Source: Coffea arabica
Lineage: Eukaryota; Streptophyta; Magnoliopsida; Gentianales; Rubiaceae
NCBI RefSeq assembly: GCF_036785885.1
Contig: NC_092312.1
Span: 20,106,001 to 20,170,000 of the forward strand
DNA: 64,000 nucleotides
Direction of reading: 5' to 3'
The notes beneath the pieces were generated by a model. The model ran no database searches and was not told where the DNA came from. It saw only the letters and a list, made by a program, of their open reading frames with translations. The translations under genes were made by a program, and so were the position numbers. Positions 24,201 to 35,489 of the stretch are shown in pieces. The first letter of the stretch is position 1. Each line of letters begins with the position of its first letter.

Positions 24201-25352
24201 CTGCAAATAGTAGTGGTAAGTGTATTTATAGAGGAGAGGTTCTACTGAGGAGGGAGGGAGGGAGGGGGCCTGAAAGCCAAGACGGGATTAGATTAGGATA
24301 AAGCTATACTACGAATCAGATGATAAAAAAATAGAGAAGTAAACTTCAATGGAGGCCTTCTTTGGTGGTGTTGTTGGCTGCTTGATTGGAAAACTGGTCG
24401 TCAATTACCTGTTAAACTTAAATGGAGGAGTGCAGTGCATCCTCTGCAAATGAACAGGAATGGGTTGCTTTTGGTCAAAACTCAAGCTCCACAACAATTT
24501 GCTATGACTTATTAGGTCATTAATCTAAAGTGTCCTGTTATGCATAACGAGTGCCAGAGTGAAAAAAAAAAAAAAAAACCATAGAATAGAATAGCAGACA
24601 AAAATAAGACTCTAATTCAGGAAACAAATGATTGGTTTGTGCAATTTAAACAAATCTTAGAGGCTATGCAAGTGTGATTTGACAGAAAATATAGAAATAA
24701 GAAATAATAAAAAACTGGAATCGCCAGAAATAGAGAATAACAGTAGTGATGGGCACAAGAAAAGCAAGAGTAGGTCAGGCGTGGAAGACGTAGCCCAATA
24801 ACATTTAACCGGCTTGACTCTTTTTTTTTTATTTTTTTTTATTTTATGAGCCATAATGTTAGGGAAGTTGGCCTCTAAAAGTTTTTGAGATTTAAAAATC
24901 TGTCAAGATTGCAAGTGAGATTTTTTTTTTCCTTTCTGTTAGCAACGATAACATTTTGCATAACCTATTTTACAAGTTCGATTTACACCTAAACAGATGA
25001 ATTCAAGGATTGTACTAAAGCATGCATGCATGCATGCATTTGGTCTAAATGGACTTGCTTTCTCTCTAATCCCTTGTACAATTCTCCATCTCTTATTGAG
25101 TAGGAGGATAGAATGGAATGCTAATAGGAGGGATTGTGAAATAAAGCAAAGCCCTCACCACAAAGAAAGAAAAAATAAAAGGGTATTTTTTTTTATTACA
25201 TATATCTACTGGGGATGAATTTTAAAGTAGTAATAAATCTGGAGGGTGGCGAGCCAAGGTCGGTCCTCGTTTCTTGTGCTGCATCCTTTGAGGGCAGTCA
25301 CCACCACTGCTAGTGCTAGTAAGGAAGGACTAAGGCGGTGAGTTCTAAATAC
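21293..25352. other. 4-kb intergenic region, no supported gene
   Basis: The first part is probably PPR 3' UTR. Moderately GC-rich stretches between 22800 and 24300 contain short open frames and splice-like signals (for example 'tcaggtaagaacag' near 23030) but no recognisable protein, so a noncoding or alternatively spliced PPR transcript end is possible. A T-run lies at 23650-23670 and a G-rich (GGGA)n patch at 24250-24268. A GCAT repeat (RY-like) lies at 25021-25040. Confidence 0.4.
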
Positions 25353-25360
25353 TATAAAAA
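25353..25360 (+). promoter_or_regulatory. Possible TATA box for the 25.56-kb gene
   Basis: TATAAAAA lies 208 bp upstream of the ATG at 25561. A CT microsatellite (about 25448-25472) between it and the ATG would fall in the 5' leader, as often seen in plant genes. Confidence 0.4.
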
Positions 25361-25560
25361 ACCAAAGCGACGTGGTCAAGACTTTATACTATTAAGTAGC
25401 GTAGCTGAAAAGAACCACATATATAATATTTTGGTTCGCCTTTGCAGCCCGCTCTCTCTCTCTCTCTCTCTCAAACGTATGGTAATAGATTTCGTGATCC
25501 CTCCGTCACAAAATCGAAATCTTACTTCCCAATTATCTTCTTCTCTAGAAATTGTCTCCG

Positions 25561-26097
25561 ATGATAAAGAAATTGACACCAGCTGGCGGAGGACACGAAG
25601 GAGTGAAAGGCGCGGCCCAGATGATGATGATGATGAGCAGCAGCAGCAGCTGGCTGACGGGGCCGGAATTGGAGGCGGCTTACCAGCTGATTCAACTCAG
25701 CGGAGATGGTCATAGCAGCAGCAGCAGCAAAGACGGCAGCAGTACTATTAGTAGTGGTACTTTTGATGATGATCTGGTAATTATGATGGTGGCGCCTAGT
25801 GATCTTGCCGTAGAAAGCTATGGAGCGGACATGACTGCTAAGTGCAGTGCCGAAGCGATTCATGATCAAGACGTAGCCTCCACATCATCATCATCGTCCT
25901 CCCCGTCGTCGTCATCTTCTTCCTCCAGTTCCTGTTCTGCCATCAAGACAGGAGAAAACTTTGCTGTTTGGGAAGAAATAGATGCTTCTTGCTCATTCGT
26001 GATGGAGAGGAAGAGGAAGAGGAAGAGGAAGTTTCGTTCCATTGCTGATCTCTATGCCAATACCAAGCCTAATCTGGTCAAGAAAGCGGCCAGCTAG
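25561..26097 (+). CDS. Uncharacterised small plant protein, paralogue A
   Basis: Single-exon gene for a 178-aa protein of unknown function. I set the start at ATG 25561 (MIKKLTPAGG); the frame is open upstream but has no earlier nearby ATG. Two blocks stand out: an N-terminal SWLTGPELEAAYQLIQLSGD at about 30-49, predicted helical, and a C-terminal RKFRSIADLYANTKP at about 156-170. A KR repeat (MERKRKRKRK) just before the second block looks like a nuclear localisation signal. The middle is Ser-rich with homopolymers (Met5, Ser5-9) encoded by ATG, AGC and TCA/TCG runs and is probably disordered. The same two blocks occur in the gene at 32825-33184, 6.7 kb away in the same orientation, so the two are paralogues. 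A nuclear regulatory or adaptor role is only a guess. Confidence 0.8.
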   Translation: MIKKLTPAGGGHEGVKGAAQMMMMMSSSSSWLTGPELEAAYQLIQLSGDGHSSSSSKDGSSTISSGTFDDDLVIMMVAPSDLAVESYGADMTAKCSAEAIHDQDVASTSSSSSSPSSSSSSSSSCSAIKTGENFAVWEEIDASCSFVMERKRKRKRKFRSIADLYANTKPNLVKKAAS

Positions 26098-26433
26098 GAC
26101 GTCTTCGATTCGTTGTTATTGTTGAATGAATTAGAGATGTATCGTATGCAGCCTTCTTTTTTGGTTTGTCCGTCCATCCATTCATGTAAACGATTTCTGT
26201 AATTGTTTGTATACTACTGGTAGATTTTTATTAGGAAAAGGTTATAAAGTATATCTATATATATATATATATATATAATTAGTGTCTTTATATTTCAATC
26301 CCAAACTCCAGTGTCATAATCTGACTGAAATCATATCAATGTGGATTCAAATTAATATTTATAATCCATTGTTGCTCTTTCTACTTGTTTTGGGATGGGC
26401 CATGATTATTGGGTGCAGAATCCCATCCTTAGG
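26098..26433. other. 3' flank of paralogue A
   Basis: 3' UTR and spacer with an (AT)n run at about 26258-26277. Nothing else seen. Confidence 0.4.
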
Positions 26434-26578
26434 CCTTGCCTGGATTGCTTGTTTCCGTTGAAAAATATTGTCGTTTTCCGTGATCACATTTTTCTATCAC
26501 CTGTTTTCCTCACATATATCAAATCATTACAGTAATTTTTCCATAAAAAATGACGAAAAATGCAATCCAAACACAACC
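26434..26578. mobile_element. Short TIR element (MITE)
   Basis: About 145 bp with inverted ends TTGCCTGGATTGC and GCAATCCAAACACAA and inner inverted stretches (for example 'tcgttttccgt' near the left and 'aaaaatgacgaaaaa' near the right). It is similar in style to the family A MITEs but distinct in sequence. No coding capacity. Confidence 0.55.
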
Positions 26579-26733
26579 TTATACAACCAACTAGAGAGGA
26601 AGAAAATGTTTAACCAGTTCCGTCATGTCTAACCTCCTGTTAAGGCAGGCAGCGATGTAAATCATATTATTGTGTTAGACGATTTTCCAGCAATTGATTA
26701 ATGAAATTTGTTTTTTATCAAAAAAAAAAAAAA

Positions 26734-26762
26734 GGTTTGGGGTGGGGGGTGGGGGGGGGGAA
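26734..26762 (+). repeat. G-rich run after an A-run
   Basis: A run of 13 A is followed by 'ggtttggggtggggggtggg' and further Gs. With at least four G tracts of three or more within 30 bp it meets the usual G-quadruplex pattern on the plus strand. Confidence 0.6.
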
Positions 26763-27452
26763 GAAAATATCGTTCCAAACGATAATGAACCACAGAATTA
26801 AATTTTGAACATTGCTACAGAATTTGTTAATCTTCAGTATTAATGGAACAGGCCGAGTAGCTAGTTGCACAATTTCAATCTCCCGCATGCTAAGGGCTAG
26901 GGCTGATGTGATGAAGAGCACCATAATCCACTATGAAAGACTTCGTCCGCATTCCTGTGACGTACACTCCAATCACGTCTTCAACATGTCCTCTTCCCTT
27001 TTCTTCCCCCCTTTTTCCCCCCTCCCGGTAGATTGCTTTGTAATTAGTAGTACTTGATATTTCGGTCAAATTGTCCACATAATCTCTGCAGGGCATCATT
27101 GAATCCTACAATTGAAGTTTGAACAGAATATTTCGAGAATATTGGGCGGCTGGTTATACTATGCATGAAGAAGTAGCCTATGCAACATCAATCAAGTCAG
27201 GATCCAAGACCCCTTTATTGGTTTTATTACTTGCCAATGATATACAAACTGATGCCCTAAATCATTCGGGCAGTCAAGTTTCTTGATAACTCACAAGCCC
27301 TGTTTTGGAGTGATCGTTTAATTTGTACTTGTAGTATCTTTTAGGGAAAGACGACTAGTATATTAATCAAGTACAATTAGCGGTAGTCCTAGTCATGAGT
27401 TGGCCAGAAGAAGCAATAATAACATTTGACTTGACGCAAAGCTATAATTTTA
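26763..27452. other. Intergenic, nothing recognised
   Basis: Only short open frames without family features. No gene seen. Confidence 0.4.
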
Positions 27453-27725
27453 CTCTCTCCGTCCTGTTGTTATTGTCATATTTCACTTTATTGACGTCTC
27501 AAAATAAAAATCACCATTTCAAATTTAATACATACTTTCCAATCTTGTAATTTGAAAAAAAATACATTTTTTAAAATCTCAATATACATTTATCAAGAGA
27601 ATATTAAGAATTCAAAAGTACAAGTGTAAATTTGTCAATGTCATCTCATCTAGATATAATGATTACTGTGTCTATATAAAAAGTTGAATTCCTAAAAAAC
27701 AACTCTAATATTGGAATGGAAAGAG
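27453..27725. mobile_element. Stowaway-like MITE 2 (degenerate)
   Basis: Left end CTCTCTCCGTCCTGTTGTTA and right end 'aatattggaatggaaagag' are imperfect inverses of the Stowaway consensus seen at 9993. TA flanks both sides (27451-27452 and 27726-27727). The ends have diverged, suggesting an older copy than MITE 1. Confidence 0.65.
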
Positions 27726-28660
27726 TATTATACATTCACAGGCTTTCATAGAAACATAGAGAAAATTTTCCCGAATGTATATGATCAAGAATAAGATTCA
27801 TATATATGTTGGGGAGAGTTGTTGAAAGCGTCAATGCCTTTTCTTCGCCGTTCATTTGCCTGTGGAGCCCTTTAGATATGGTATTCGTGATTAGTGGTTT
27901 TTATTTAATTAGTACTATCCATCGGGACAAGTGATTGACAGTTTTGCTACCTTCCTTGGTGTTGTATAAGCTCTAATACACAATGACCGAAAAAACATGT
28001 ATATCCACTAGCTCTCTGCCACAGCCTCCTTAGACTCCCCTTCCCCCTAGATTAGGATAAAGTAAATTATATAAATGTATTATTGCTGACAAAAAAAAAA
28101 AAAAAGAGCAGCATTGGACATATTGGATAATGGGCGAAAGATTAGCACTAAGACATGCAATTATCATTTACAAACCATCTTTTATAGTATGATCAGGAGC
28201 TTTGCTACTTCTCATTTGGGCAAGAATTAACATGGTTTATTCCTTGTGGAGTAATTGGTTAAAAGGTGTATAGCTTGGCTTATCAACTACTATAACGCTT
28301 AGAACCCTTGCAACCTTTGCCTCTAAATGCCTTCCATATTTGGTAAAATAGAGGTACTTAATAAGGGATCAATTTGTTAGCTGCTTATTATTAGGATCTC
28401 ATATTAATTGACCTTAGGAGAATGAAGGTAATCTCTTCGGTGCCGTAGAGCAAGTTTTCTACAGTGTCAAAAGTAAATGAGATGTAAAATATGGACACCC
28501 AAAAATGGTGGTTAATTAAATGCTAATGCGACAAGTCTAAAATGCAGTCACTTTTTAACCTCACGTAGATTACATCATTACTATACATCTTTCTACAAAA
28601 ACTTCATAAAATAGTAATTCAACCGGCTTTGAATTCGACACTAAACCCAACAATATAATA
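27726..28660. other. Intergenic, nothing recognised
   Basis: AT-rich DNA with an A-run at 28091-28105. No gene or element identified. Confidence 0.4.
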
Positions 28661-29014
28661 CTCCATCCCTTTTTTTATAACTGACGTTTAAGAAATTTGC
28701 TCTTAAGTACTTTTATCTATCGTTGTATTATTCCCATGCACCATTAATTATTTTTTCGCAATTTTACCCTTTTATCTCTCTTTACCAATATAGGGCTCTT
28801 AATTACTACTCCTAGTAATTATTACTTCTCTCTTTGCTTTTGGCCTAGTAAAACAGCACCATTTAATACTCTAGTGAGAGAAAATATGAGTGAATTGGAC
28901 AATTAATGAGGGTACAAAAGGAAAGTAGTGTATAGATTTAAACAATGAAAAACTTTTCTTAATTGGCGTGCAAAACCTTAAACGTCAGTTATAAATATAA
29001 AAAAAGAGAGGGAG
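28661..29014. mobile_element. Stowaway-like MITE 3
   Basis: A 354-bp element with inverted ends CTCCATCCCTTTTTTTATAA and the inverse ending AAAAAGAGAGGGAG. Subterminal inverted arms contain 'actgacgttta' and 'taaacgtcagt'. TA flanks both ends (28659-28660, 29015-29016). Confidence 0.82.
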
Positions 29015-29016
29015 TA

Positions 29017-29825
29017 GAAGTTTAGGCAAACCTGTATATTCTTCTTTCGAGAAACGAAATTTGACTAATTAAATCTAATCCCAAAAATCAACCCAAAAGC
29101 GGCAACTCTTGAATTGTTCCCAGGACTTAACTACCCAAATCCCAACCCCTCAGAGCCGGCAAACCTGTATATTCACTGGGCAGTAATTTTGATATGCATG
29201 ACGGTTGTACTGTTGCATGGAAGCTAATGACACCTGGGAAACAGGAGCAAAGTGGCTAGCTTCAAAGTCGTTGTTGAATGTACCTTTCAATTCCACAAGA
29301 AATAATTATGCGACTTTATAGAGCTTCAATCCCACATTTGTTCTGAGACGACAACACGATGCATGGTCAATAGCATCATAATTAGGCATATAGGCATCAT
29401 CGACGGCTTTGATTCCTTTGAAAAAATGGAAAGGTGTCATCGGCCATCCCTGTAAAACATATACTATCTCGATGTAATTCCATTTGACGACGACGACATT
29501 GATTGCCTAATAAAACAAAGAAAAACCCATCAAAAATTTAGGACCAGCAACTCCATGACAAGAAGTAGCCAATTCTCGACAAGGACGTTTAACGAATAAC
29601 CAAGCCTTCAACTTCAAGCCCTCAACCCAGTTTTAACCCCTACATGTACTGTAAGGGCTCTTCCAAGAATTTTACTTTGCTTCCCTTCTGTTATTATGCA
29701 TACGTGTGTGCGCGAGGGCCGGTATATATGTATATATATAGGCTTGCTAGGTGAAGGAAAGGTTGGATAAGATGTAAACTCCAGAATATAAATTTGGACT
29801 GTACTATGGAAACCGGAATGCACTA
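29017..29825. other. Intergenic, nothing recognised
   Basis: No gene. A short purine/pyrimidine alternation 'tatatatgtatatatata' occurs near 29723-29740. Confidence 0.4.
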
Positions 29826-30615
29826 GGGGTCCGTTTGTTTCGGGTGAAAATATTTTCCTAATTTTCCGTGTTTGGTTGCACAAAAATTACTGAAAACATT
29901 TTCCGATATAAAATATTTTCACTCATCTTATGGAAAACAACTTCCCTTCCAAACTTACTGAAGTTGTTTTCCGAAATGCATACATCTTGCCTGTAATATG
30001 TTCCAAACTTACTGAAATCATCTTGTAGTATGTTCTTTTTTTTTTTTTAGTGTAAACAGGAAGACTCGAACCCAAGATCTCTTCCTTACATTCCCTCCCC
30101 CGTACCACCCAACCCAACCCACCCCCTAGTATATTCAAAATAAAAAAAAAACCTCATCCTGCTCATCCTATGCTAGTAATTAATTATGTATAATAAGGAC
30201 ATTCTTTTCTAGAAAAACTTTCAGCAGTGAGAGTGCAAGATATATGTCACAATAAGCATTGCATGTGATTGATATTTGACACTAAATGACCAGCAATTTG
30301 TTTATTGCTTAAGAAGATATTTGTTATTCATATATACATTTCTCCAAGATTTTTTTAAGTTAAACAATGCGATAAATTTTCTTATTTTGCATGGGAAGAA
30401 GTATGTAGTTATAATGTGTAGAAAGTAAAGATAGAGATAAAAGTGAAAATATTTCAAAAGTTAAACAAACACCAGAAAAATGAAGTAAGAAAATATTTTC
30501 AATAAGCTAACCAAACACCTGAAAATGATGAAAGGGAAATGATTTTCATGGAAAATTACTTCCACGGAAAATATTTTCCCAAGGAAAACATTTTACTTCC
30601 AACCAAACAGACCCT
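29826..30615. mobile_element. 790-bp TIR element with an internal SINE-like insertion
   Basis: Left end 'aggggtccgtttgtttcggg' followed by 'gaaaatattttcc' pairs with the right end, 'ggaaaatattttccc' followed by 'aaccaaacagaccct'. The long, imperfect inverted arms made of TTTTCC/GGAAAA motifs are typical of plant MITEs of the hAT or PIF type. Inside, at about 30038-30130, a T-run is followed by 'gactcgaacccaagatctc', a reverse-oriented B box, which looks like a nested SINE-like fragment. Confidence 0.6.
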
Positions 30616-30626
30616 AGATGATTCGA

Positions 30627-31166
30627 GTTTGTTTGGATAGGAGTTTATTAGGATGATTTATTTAAGATAATTACTGTAGCACTTTTTGTGATGTGATGTA
30701 TGTAAAATAAAAGTTGGAGAGATTAGAGAGGGTGAGAGAGAGAGAGGTAGAAAAGAAAAAGGATCTGATGATCTCTCACCAATAGAACTACAAAGTAGTG
30801 GAGTCCCGCGTTCCTATCGGAGAAGAACGAATAGTGGTAGTGGTCGAAGGAGAAGAGAAATCCAGTAATGGCGCTCTCATCATTGTGATTCCGGTTCCGG
30901 TAGTAGCAGGCAATTAATCGAAGCTACAGAAGAAGAAGAGTATTTGGATTAGTATTTAGTAATATTACATTGCTTAGTACTGGAGTGGAGGAGTATAGGA
31001 GTGTGGTTTGGAAGACGAAGAATGAATGGAAGGCAGGCACCGACAGACGGTTAAACTGAAAGATAACGGGATGGATTTCCAGCTTTAAGGGTCACACTTC
31101 AAGATCGATTCGTATCTTGATACAAGCAAATATATTTTGACAAATAAATCACAATCCAAACAAAGC
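30627..31166. mobile_element. 540-bp TIR element with GC-richer interior
   Basis: Left end 'gtttgtttggataggagttt' and right end 'aaataaatcacaatccaaac' are imperfect inverses. The inner part (about 30760-30930) is less AT-rich than its surroundings and contains a 31-codon minus-strand open frame, starting MMRAPLLDFSSPSTTTTIRS. This could be captured genomic sequence. The right edge is followed by a duplication: 'ccagctttaagg' plus 'attcgtatcttgata' occurs at 31079-31122 and again at 31168-31197. Confidence 0.5.
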
Positions 31167-31197
31167 CCAGCTTTAAGGATCATTCGTATCTTGATAT

Positions 31198-32706
31198 TAG
31201 TAGTACTGTGTTTCGCTTGTGTTTGGATACGGCAGTATTATTTGAAATAATTACTGTAATATTTTTTATGATTTGACGTATGTCAGATAAAAAGATGAAT
31301 TTAGAAATATGTTTATGGTGCAAGTCGGGTGTTATTTGGCAAATTTGAACTGTCCAGACACGTACCAAATTTGAGCCATCCAAACACACATCTGCATCGA
31401 TCAAAAGTTACTTAATTTGTACATTTGTTGTCAAACAAGATTTACAAACGGCTTAGACTACTTTAGAAATTCGTTTCCAACATATTCGACAAACTGTCCC
31501 ACATAATTAATTAATAATCATCTTATCAAGAGAACAAGTTCAAACTAATCAACATGCCACTATTAAAAATGTTGCCACCAAAGCCATAATCTTTACTTGG
31601 ATAATGATGGATGCATTCTAATTAAATGATAGTCTTACAACCGAAAAAAAAAAAAGAAAGACCCTAAGAGAGAGAGTGACCGAAAAATCTGCACCGACTT
31701 TGCTATTCTTCTCAAGTATTAAGGAGGAGCACAGCCATGATGCGCCATTGTGCTAATCCCTTTCCAAATTATATTACACAGACACAGACGTCGACCTTTT
31801 TCCTCGACCAGATGCTCTAAAATGAAAACAATATCCTGTCCAGTTCTTGATTCGGAGCATCATGTATAAACTATATAAAGAAGAGAGCCAGAAACGATCA
31901 TCGAGGTAGATGGTGAACTATATATGCTTTTGCGAGACCTTCAATAGTTGAGACTGATGATACATTAAACAGTCCGTCACACGTACATTAATTACGCAAA
32001 TAAATGAGTAATTATAATCATTAAATGATTGTGTACACAGTAGTATTATCTAGTTACGAAGTGATTAAGTTTATTCTTATTCCACTTAAACTTTCTCATA
32101 TTCTAAGTTTAATATTCCACGTTATTTGTTTTTTTTTTCATAGTTCAAAATCCATAAATCAAATTGTACAAGGGTAAAAGTGGCAGGATAATATAATCTC
32201 TCTCCTCCGGTCCAATGCATTTTTTTAATGTTACCTTTACATATAAGGGGTGACAATATTAGACAAATTAATTATCATTTAAGAGGAGGTACGTGAGATT
32301 TTAAAACTTTATGGATGTTAGGTGATATTACGATAAACTTCGAGGTAGATTAGCCTTCAAATATGCTTCGCTAGGATTGAAGGTTGTTTGGAAAAGATTA
32401 TTGACAAATATTCGAACACTTTTTATGATGCAATACAATGTATGTAAAATAATAATTAAAAGAGTAACTAGAAAATGTCTTTGTAATGCAATAATTTACT
32501 TATTTTTTTTGCAAGTTATTTATAGTTTATACACTGTAAAGTAAAGTGACAATAAAAACTTCTGGAAGAAGAGATATTTTCCTTCCATGTATTACTTCAT
32601 TTATTTATTCACTCAAATGGAGTGAAACATGTCAAAATCCTAATTATAAAAGGGATTCGAGGTCGAGGAACAAAAATTTCGTGTCCCCTCAGTCACAGAA
32701 ACCTCC
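31198..32706. other. Intergenic, partial MITE traces
   Basis: 'gtgtttggata' near 31219 and 'tccaaacacacatc' near 31379 look like ends of another decayed TIR element. 'gttgtttggaaaagattatt' near 32385 marks a further partial copy. No gene is seen. Confidence 0.35.
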
Positions 32707-32714
32707 TATTTAAG
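32707..32714 (+). promoter_or_regulatory. TATA-like box of paralogue B
   Basis: TATTTAAG lies 118 bp upstream of the ATG at 32825, followed by a C-rich leader ('cacacacatcctcctccccc'). Confidence 0.5.
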
Positions 32715-32824
32715 CAGCACCCGGTACCCCACACACATCCTCCTCCCCCTTCCAAGTTCCCGAGTCCCCACCCATATTTTTTTTTCTCCATCTCCCTTCA
32801 TATTTTCCTTCCCTTGGAATTTCC

Positions 32825-33184
32825 ATGACAAAATCAGCATCCCAAATAAAAACCCGACGAGCCCAGACGGGTCCGAGGCTGACGGAACCGGAAGTCGACG
32901 CGGCTCTGCAGTTGATTCAGCTCAGCGGCGATTCTACGGATAGCAAGTTTGGCAATGGTGGGGGCGCCTTTGACAAAGAGGAAGAAGAAAGCGTTGGGAA
33001 TACAACGGGCAGCACAGCCGATGAAATATCTTCTGCCATGAAAATTAACTCTAGGATTATCGATGACAACTTGGATGATGAAGCTTGTCCGCCAAGGCAA
33101 AGGAAGTTTCGATCCATTCATGATCTTTACATGAACACCAGGCCTTTGATCAAGAAACCAGGTAAAAAGGCTAGGAAAATGTGA
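32825..33184 (+). CDS. Uncharacterised small plant protein, paralogue B
   Basis: Single-exon gene for a 119-aa basic/acidic mosaic protein of unknown function. It shares both blocks with the gene at 25561: RLTEPEVDAALQLIQLSGDS at residues 18-37 and RKFRSIHDLYMNTRPLIKK at 93-111. The linker between them is acidic and Gly/Ser-rich and lacks the Ser homopolymers of paralogue A. The C-terminus ends in a basic cluster (KKPGKKARKM). With no transmembrane or signal segment, an intracellular, probably nuclear, location is likely. Conservation confined to two blocks while linker and length change suggests that these blocks are short binding motifs. The start ATG is the first in frame downstream of a TATA-like box. 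Confidence 0.82.
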   Translation: MTKSASQIKTRRAQTGPRLTEPEVDAALQLIQLSGDSTDSKFGNGGGAFDKEEEESVGNTTGSTADEISSAMKINSRIIDDNLDDEACPPRQRKFRSIHDLYMNTRPLIKKPGKKARKM

Positions 33185-35489
33185 AGACCGACCCCCGATA
33201 GCAATTTCCTATGTAAATTTGGACCCTTAATAGCAGTATGTAAGGTTATTTGCAGTTCCATGTTTTGATATGTATATATCAGGCAGGATTTAGAGCCGCA
33301 ATCTAAATTAGCAGAAATCTAATGGCGTGTGCCCCGCGCCCCTTTTTCTTTTACTAGTTTGTTTTTGTTTGGTTGACAATTGAGGTGCCGAAAGTTTGTG
33401 ATTTAGTCTAGTTTTTCACGTACTAATTCCGCTTTAACTCTAATGGTTTTCTTCATGGATGCCCATGTTGTCTGTGGATAAATTAGTAGATCATTGTATT
33501 GGGATTTTGGGAATAGTGGAATGGAGATTTTTCCGGGCGATTCTAGAATTTGCTTGAATGAAGTTGGAAGGAATAGTTACTTTGATATCAAGGAATAATG
33601 ACCAATATCTCATTATTGTTGTCTGCTTATCCGGATTAGATTCTTGAAAGGATATGCATTTGTCCGTCGTCTGAGTTTGAAGAATTACAAATTACGACGT
33701 TGTTTTAGGCATTTTATGATCTTGAGAGAGTCCCATACACATCAATGTTCCATGTTCAAGTCCAGTCGGCCCCAGTCCATGCAGGCCATCGCGGTTCTGT
33801 ATTCAAACTTTCAAATGATTTTGAATTTCTGATTCTTTTCAGAGTGCCATCATAGAGTAGAGATCACTCGCCTTCCTTCCGAGTTCCCAAGTGAGTACTA
33901 GCTAGTGTGTTGAAAACGAACTAACTAATCCAATTTTCATCTCGTCGTCTCCTAGTTCTAGCTAGCCAGTTCTTTTTATTATCTCCCCGTTTTCTTTTCT
34001 TTTACAATCAACCTCGTCCATAGGAGCATGACATGACTTATTAGCTCTTCTGGGCTTCAGTTCTTCTCGATAATGCAACTTTTCATCTTCAGATTTTTTG
34101 TGGCTTATGCCGCCCTGGAACCCTTAAAAATGACGAGCGAGCTTTTCTTCTTGTTGGCACACACTACTGACACTGTTGGGTGTATCATGTCATTAGTAGA
34201 GATTGGAAGGAAGTTATTATCTTCATGTTCATGTTTTTATATATATGTATACTGAATGAATGAAAGATGTTTGATCGACACTTTTCTTTTGTTTTTTTGA
34301 GGTAAACATTGGACGGTAAAGGGTCAATTCATTGTCAAATAAGCTACCATGGGCTAGCATTACTGTTGGGTTGGTACGAGAAGACTCCTTCTGGTAGCTC
34401 TAATGTTGGTCAGGTTAAGGCATAATGGAGAAGCTCTCATTTTGGTCAACATTCATCTATCTAATTCTAATCGCACGTAGTCTATTTGATTTTGGTCAAC
34501 AACTGACACTACGAAATATTGGAGTATACAATTTCTTGCTCATTGCATAGCTCACAACTATTGACTTCAAAAAAAATTAAAAATGTTTCTGTAAATTCCT
34601 TATTATTCTCTCGCAACAAAATAAATAAATTATCTACTTCCCCATGACTGGTTGCTTTCGTTCCAAACACTTCCTTGATGGTTTCCTTGATCAGATAAGA
34701 TGCATGAATTCATCTCAATTACCTGGCATGGACTTGAATCTTCTTTAAAATCACCTGATCTCTTTTAAGCACTTTCCTAGAGAATAGAGAGAAAATATGA
34801 CCGCAACCATACCAATAAAATAAAATAAAATAAAAATATCAAAGGACGCGGCTTTTAATGAATTCAAGAAAATGAATTGATTGCTTAAACTAACAATTTT
34901 CTGAATAATAACCAACTAATCCTAAATTGTGCCTATGGCCCGCCCCAAACAAGAAAGTGCCCGCGAGGCCACAAACAAAAAGCTTCAAATTAAGAGTTCC
35001 GTCGTTTCCAAACATGTATCACGTACTAGTTGCCTGGTCGTTCTTTCTCTTTCATCACCATCATGAAAATGTGCTTTTTTTTTTTTTTTTGGTTGATATT
35101 CTATACCAGGCCACCAAATATTTCAAGGATTCATCGTTCTGGCACATGAAGATCAAACTGGTCATTTCAAAAGCTCCATCTGCAGAGGGTAGAGATCTAC
35201 TAAAATCAACGATAAGACACAGGTAGCTGAGAAAAATATAAGATAACACCCCCAAAAATTATGGCCCACCCTTTAGTGGTCTTTACCACTATCCACAAGA
35301 AAACCCAAGATCGACTTCAACAACACCATCCGAGCTAAAATAACAAGATATTAGTAACACCCTTTATGTTTTGGCAAAACAAAAACCAAGGACTTGTCAT
35401 TCTTCACCAAACACCTTCCAGTAAACTCAATTGGAATGAGATAACTACCGGGAGGATGTGCTCTGACAGATTCTAGACGGTTGTTGAAA
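33185..35489. other. Intergenic between paralogue B and CSN8
   Basis: 3' UTR of paralogue B, then 2 kb with no recognisable gene. There is a T-run at 35075-35090. Part of the right edge is 3' UTR of CSN8. Confidence 0.4.

Noticed and set aside
25338-25869. Overlapping frames on both strands around the start of paralogue A
   Set aside because: The homopolymer codons of paralogue A (AGC, ATG, TCA) keep other frames open; only the 25561 frame carries the blocks shared with 32825-33184.
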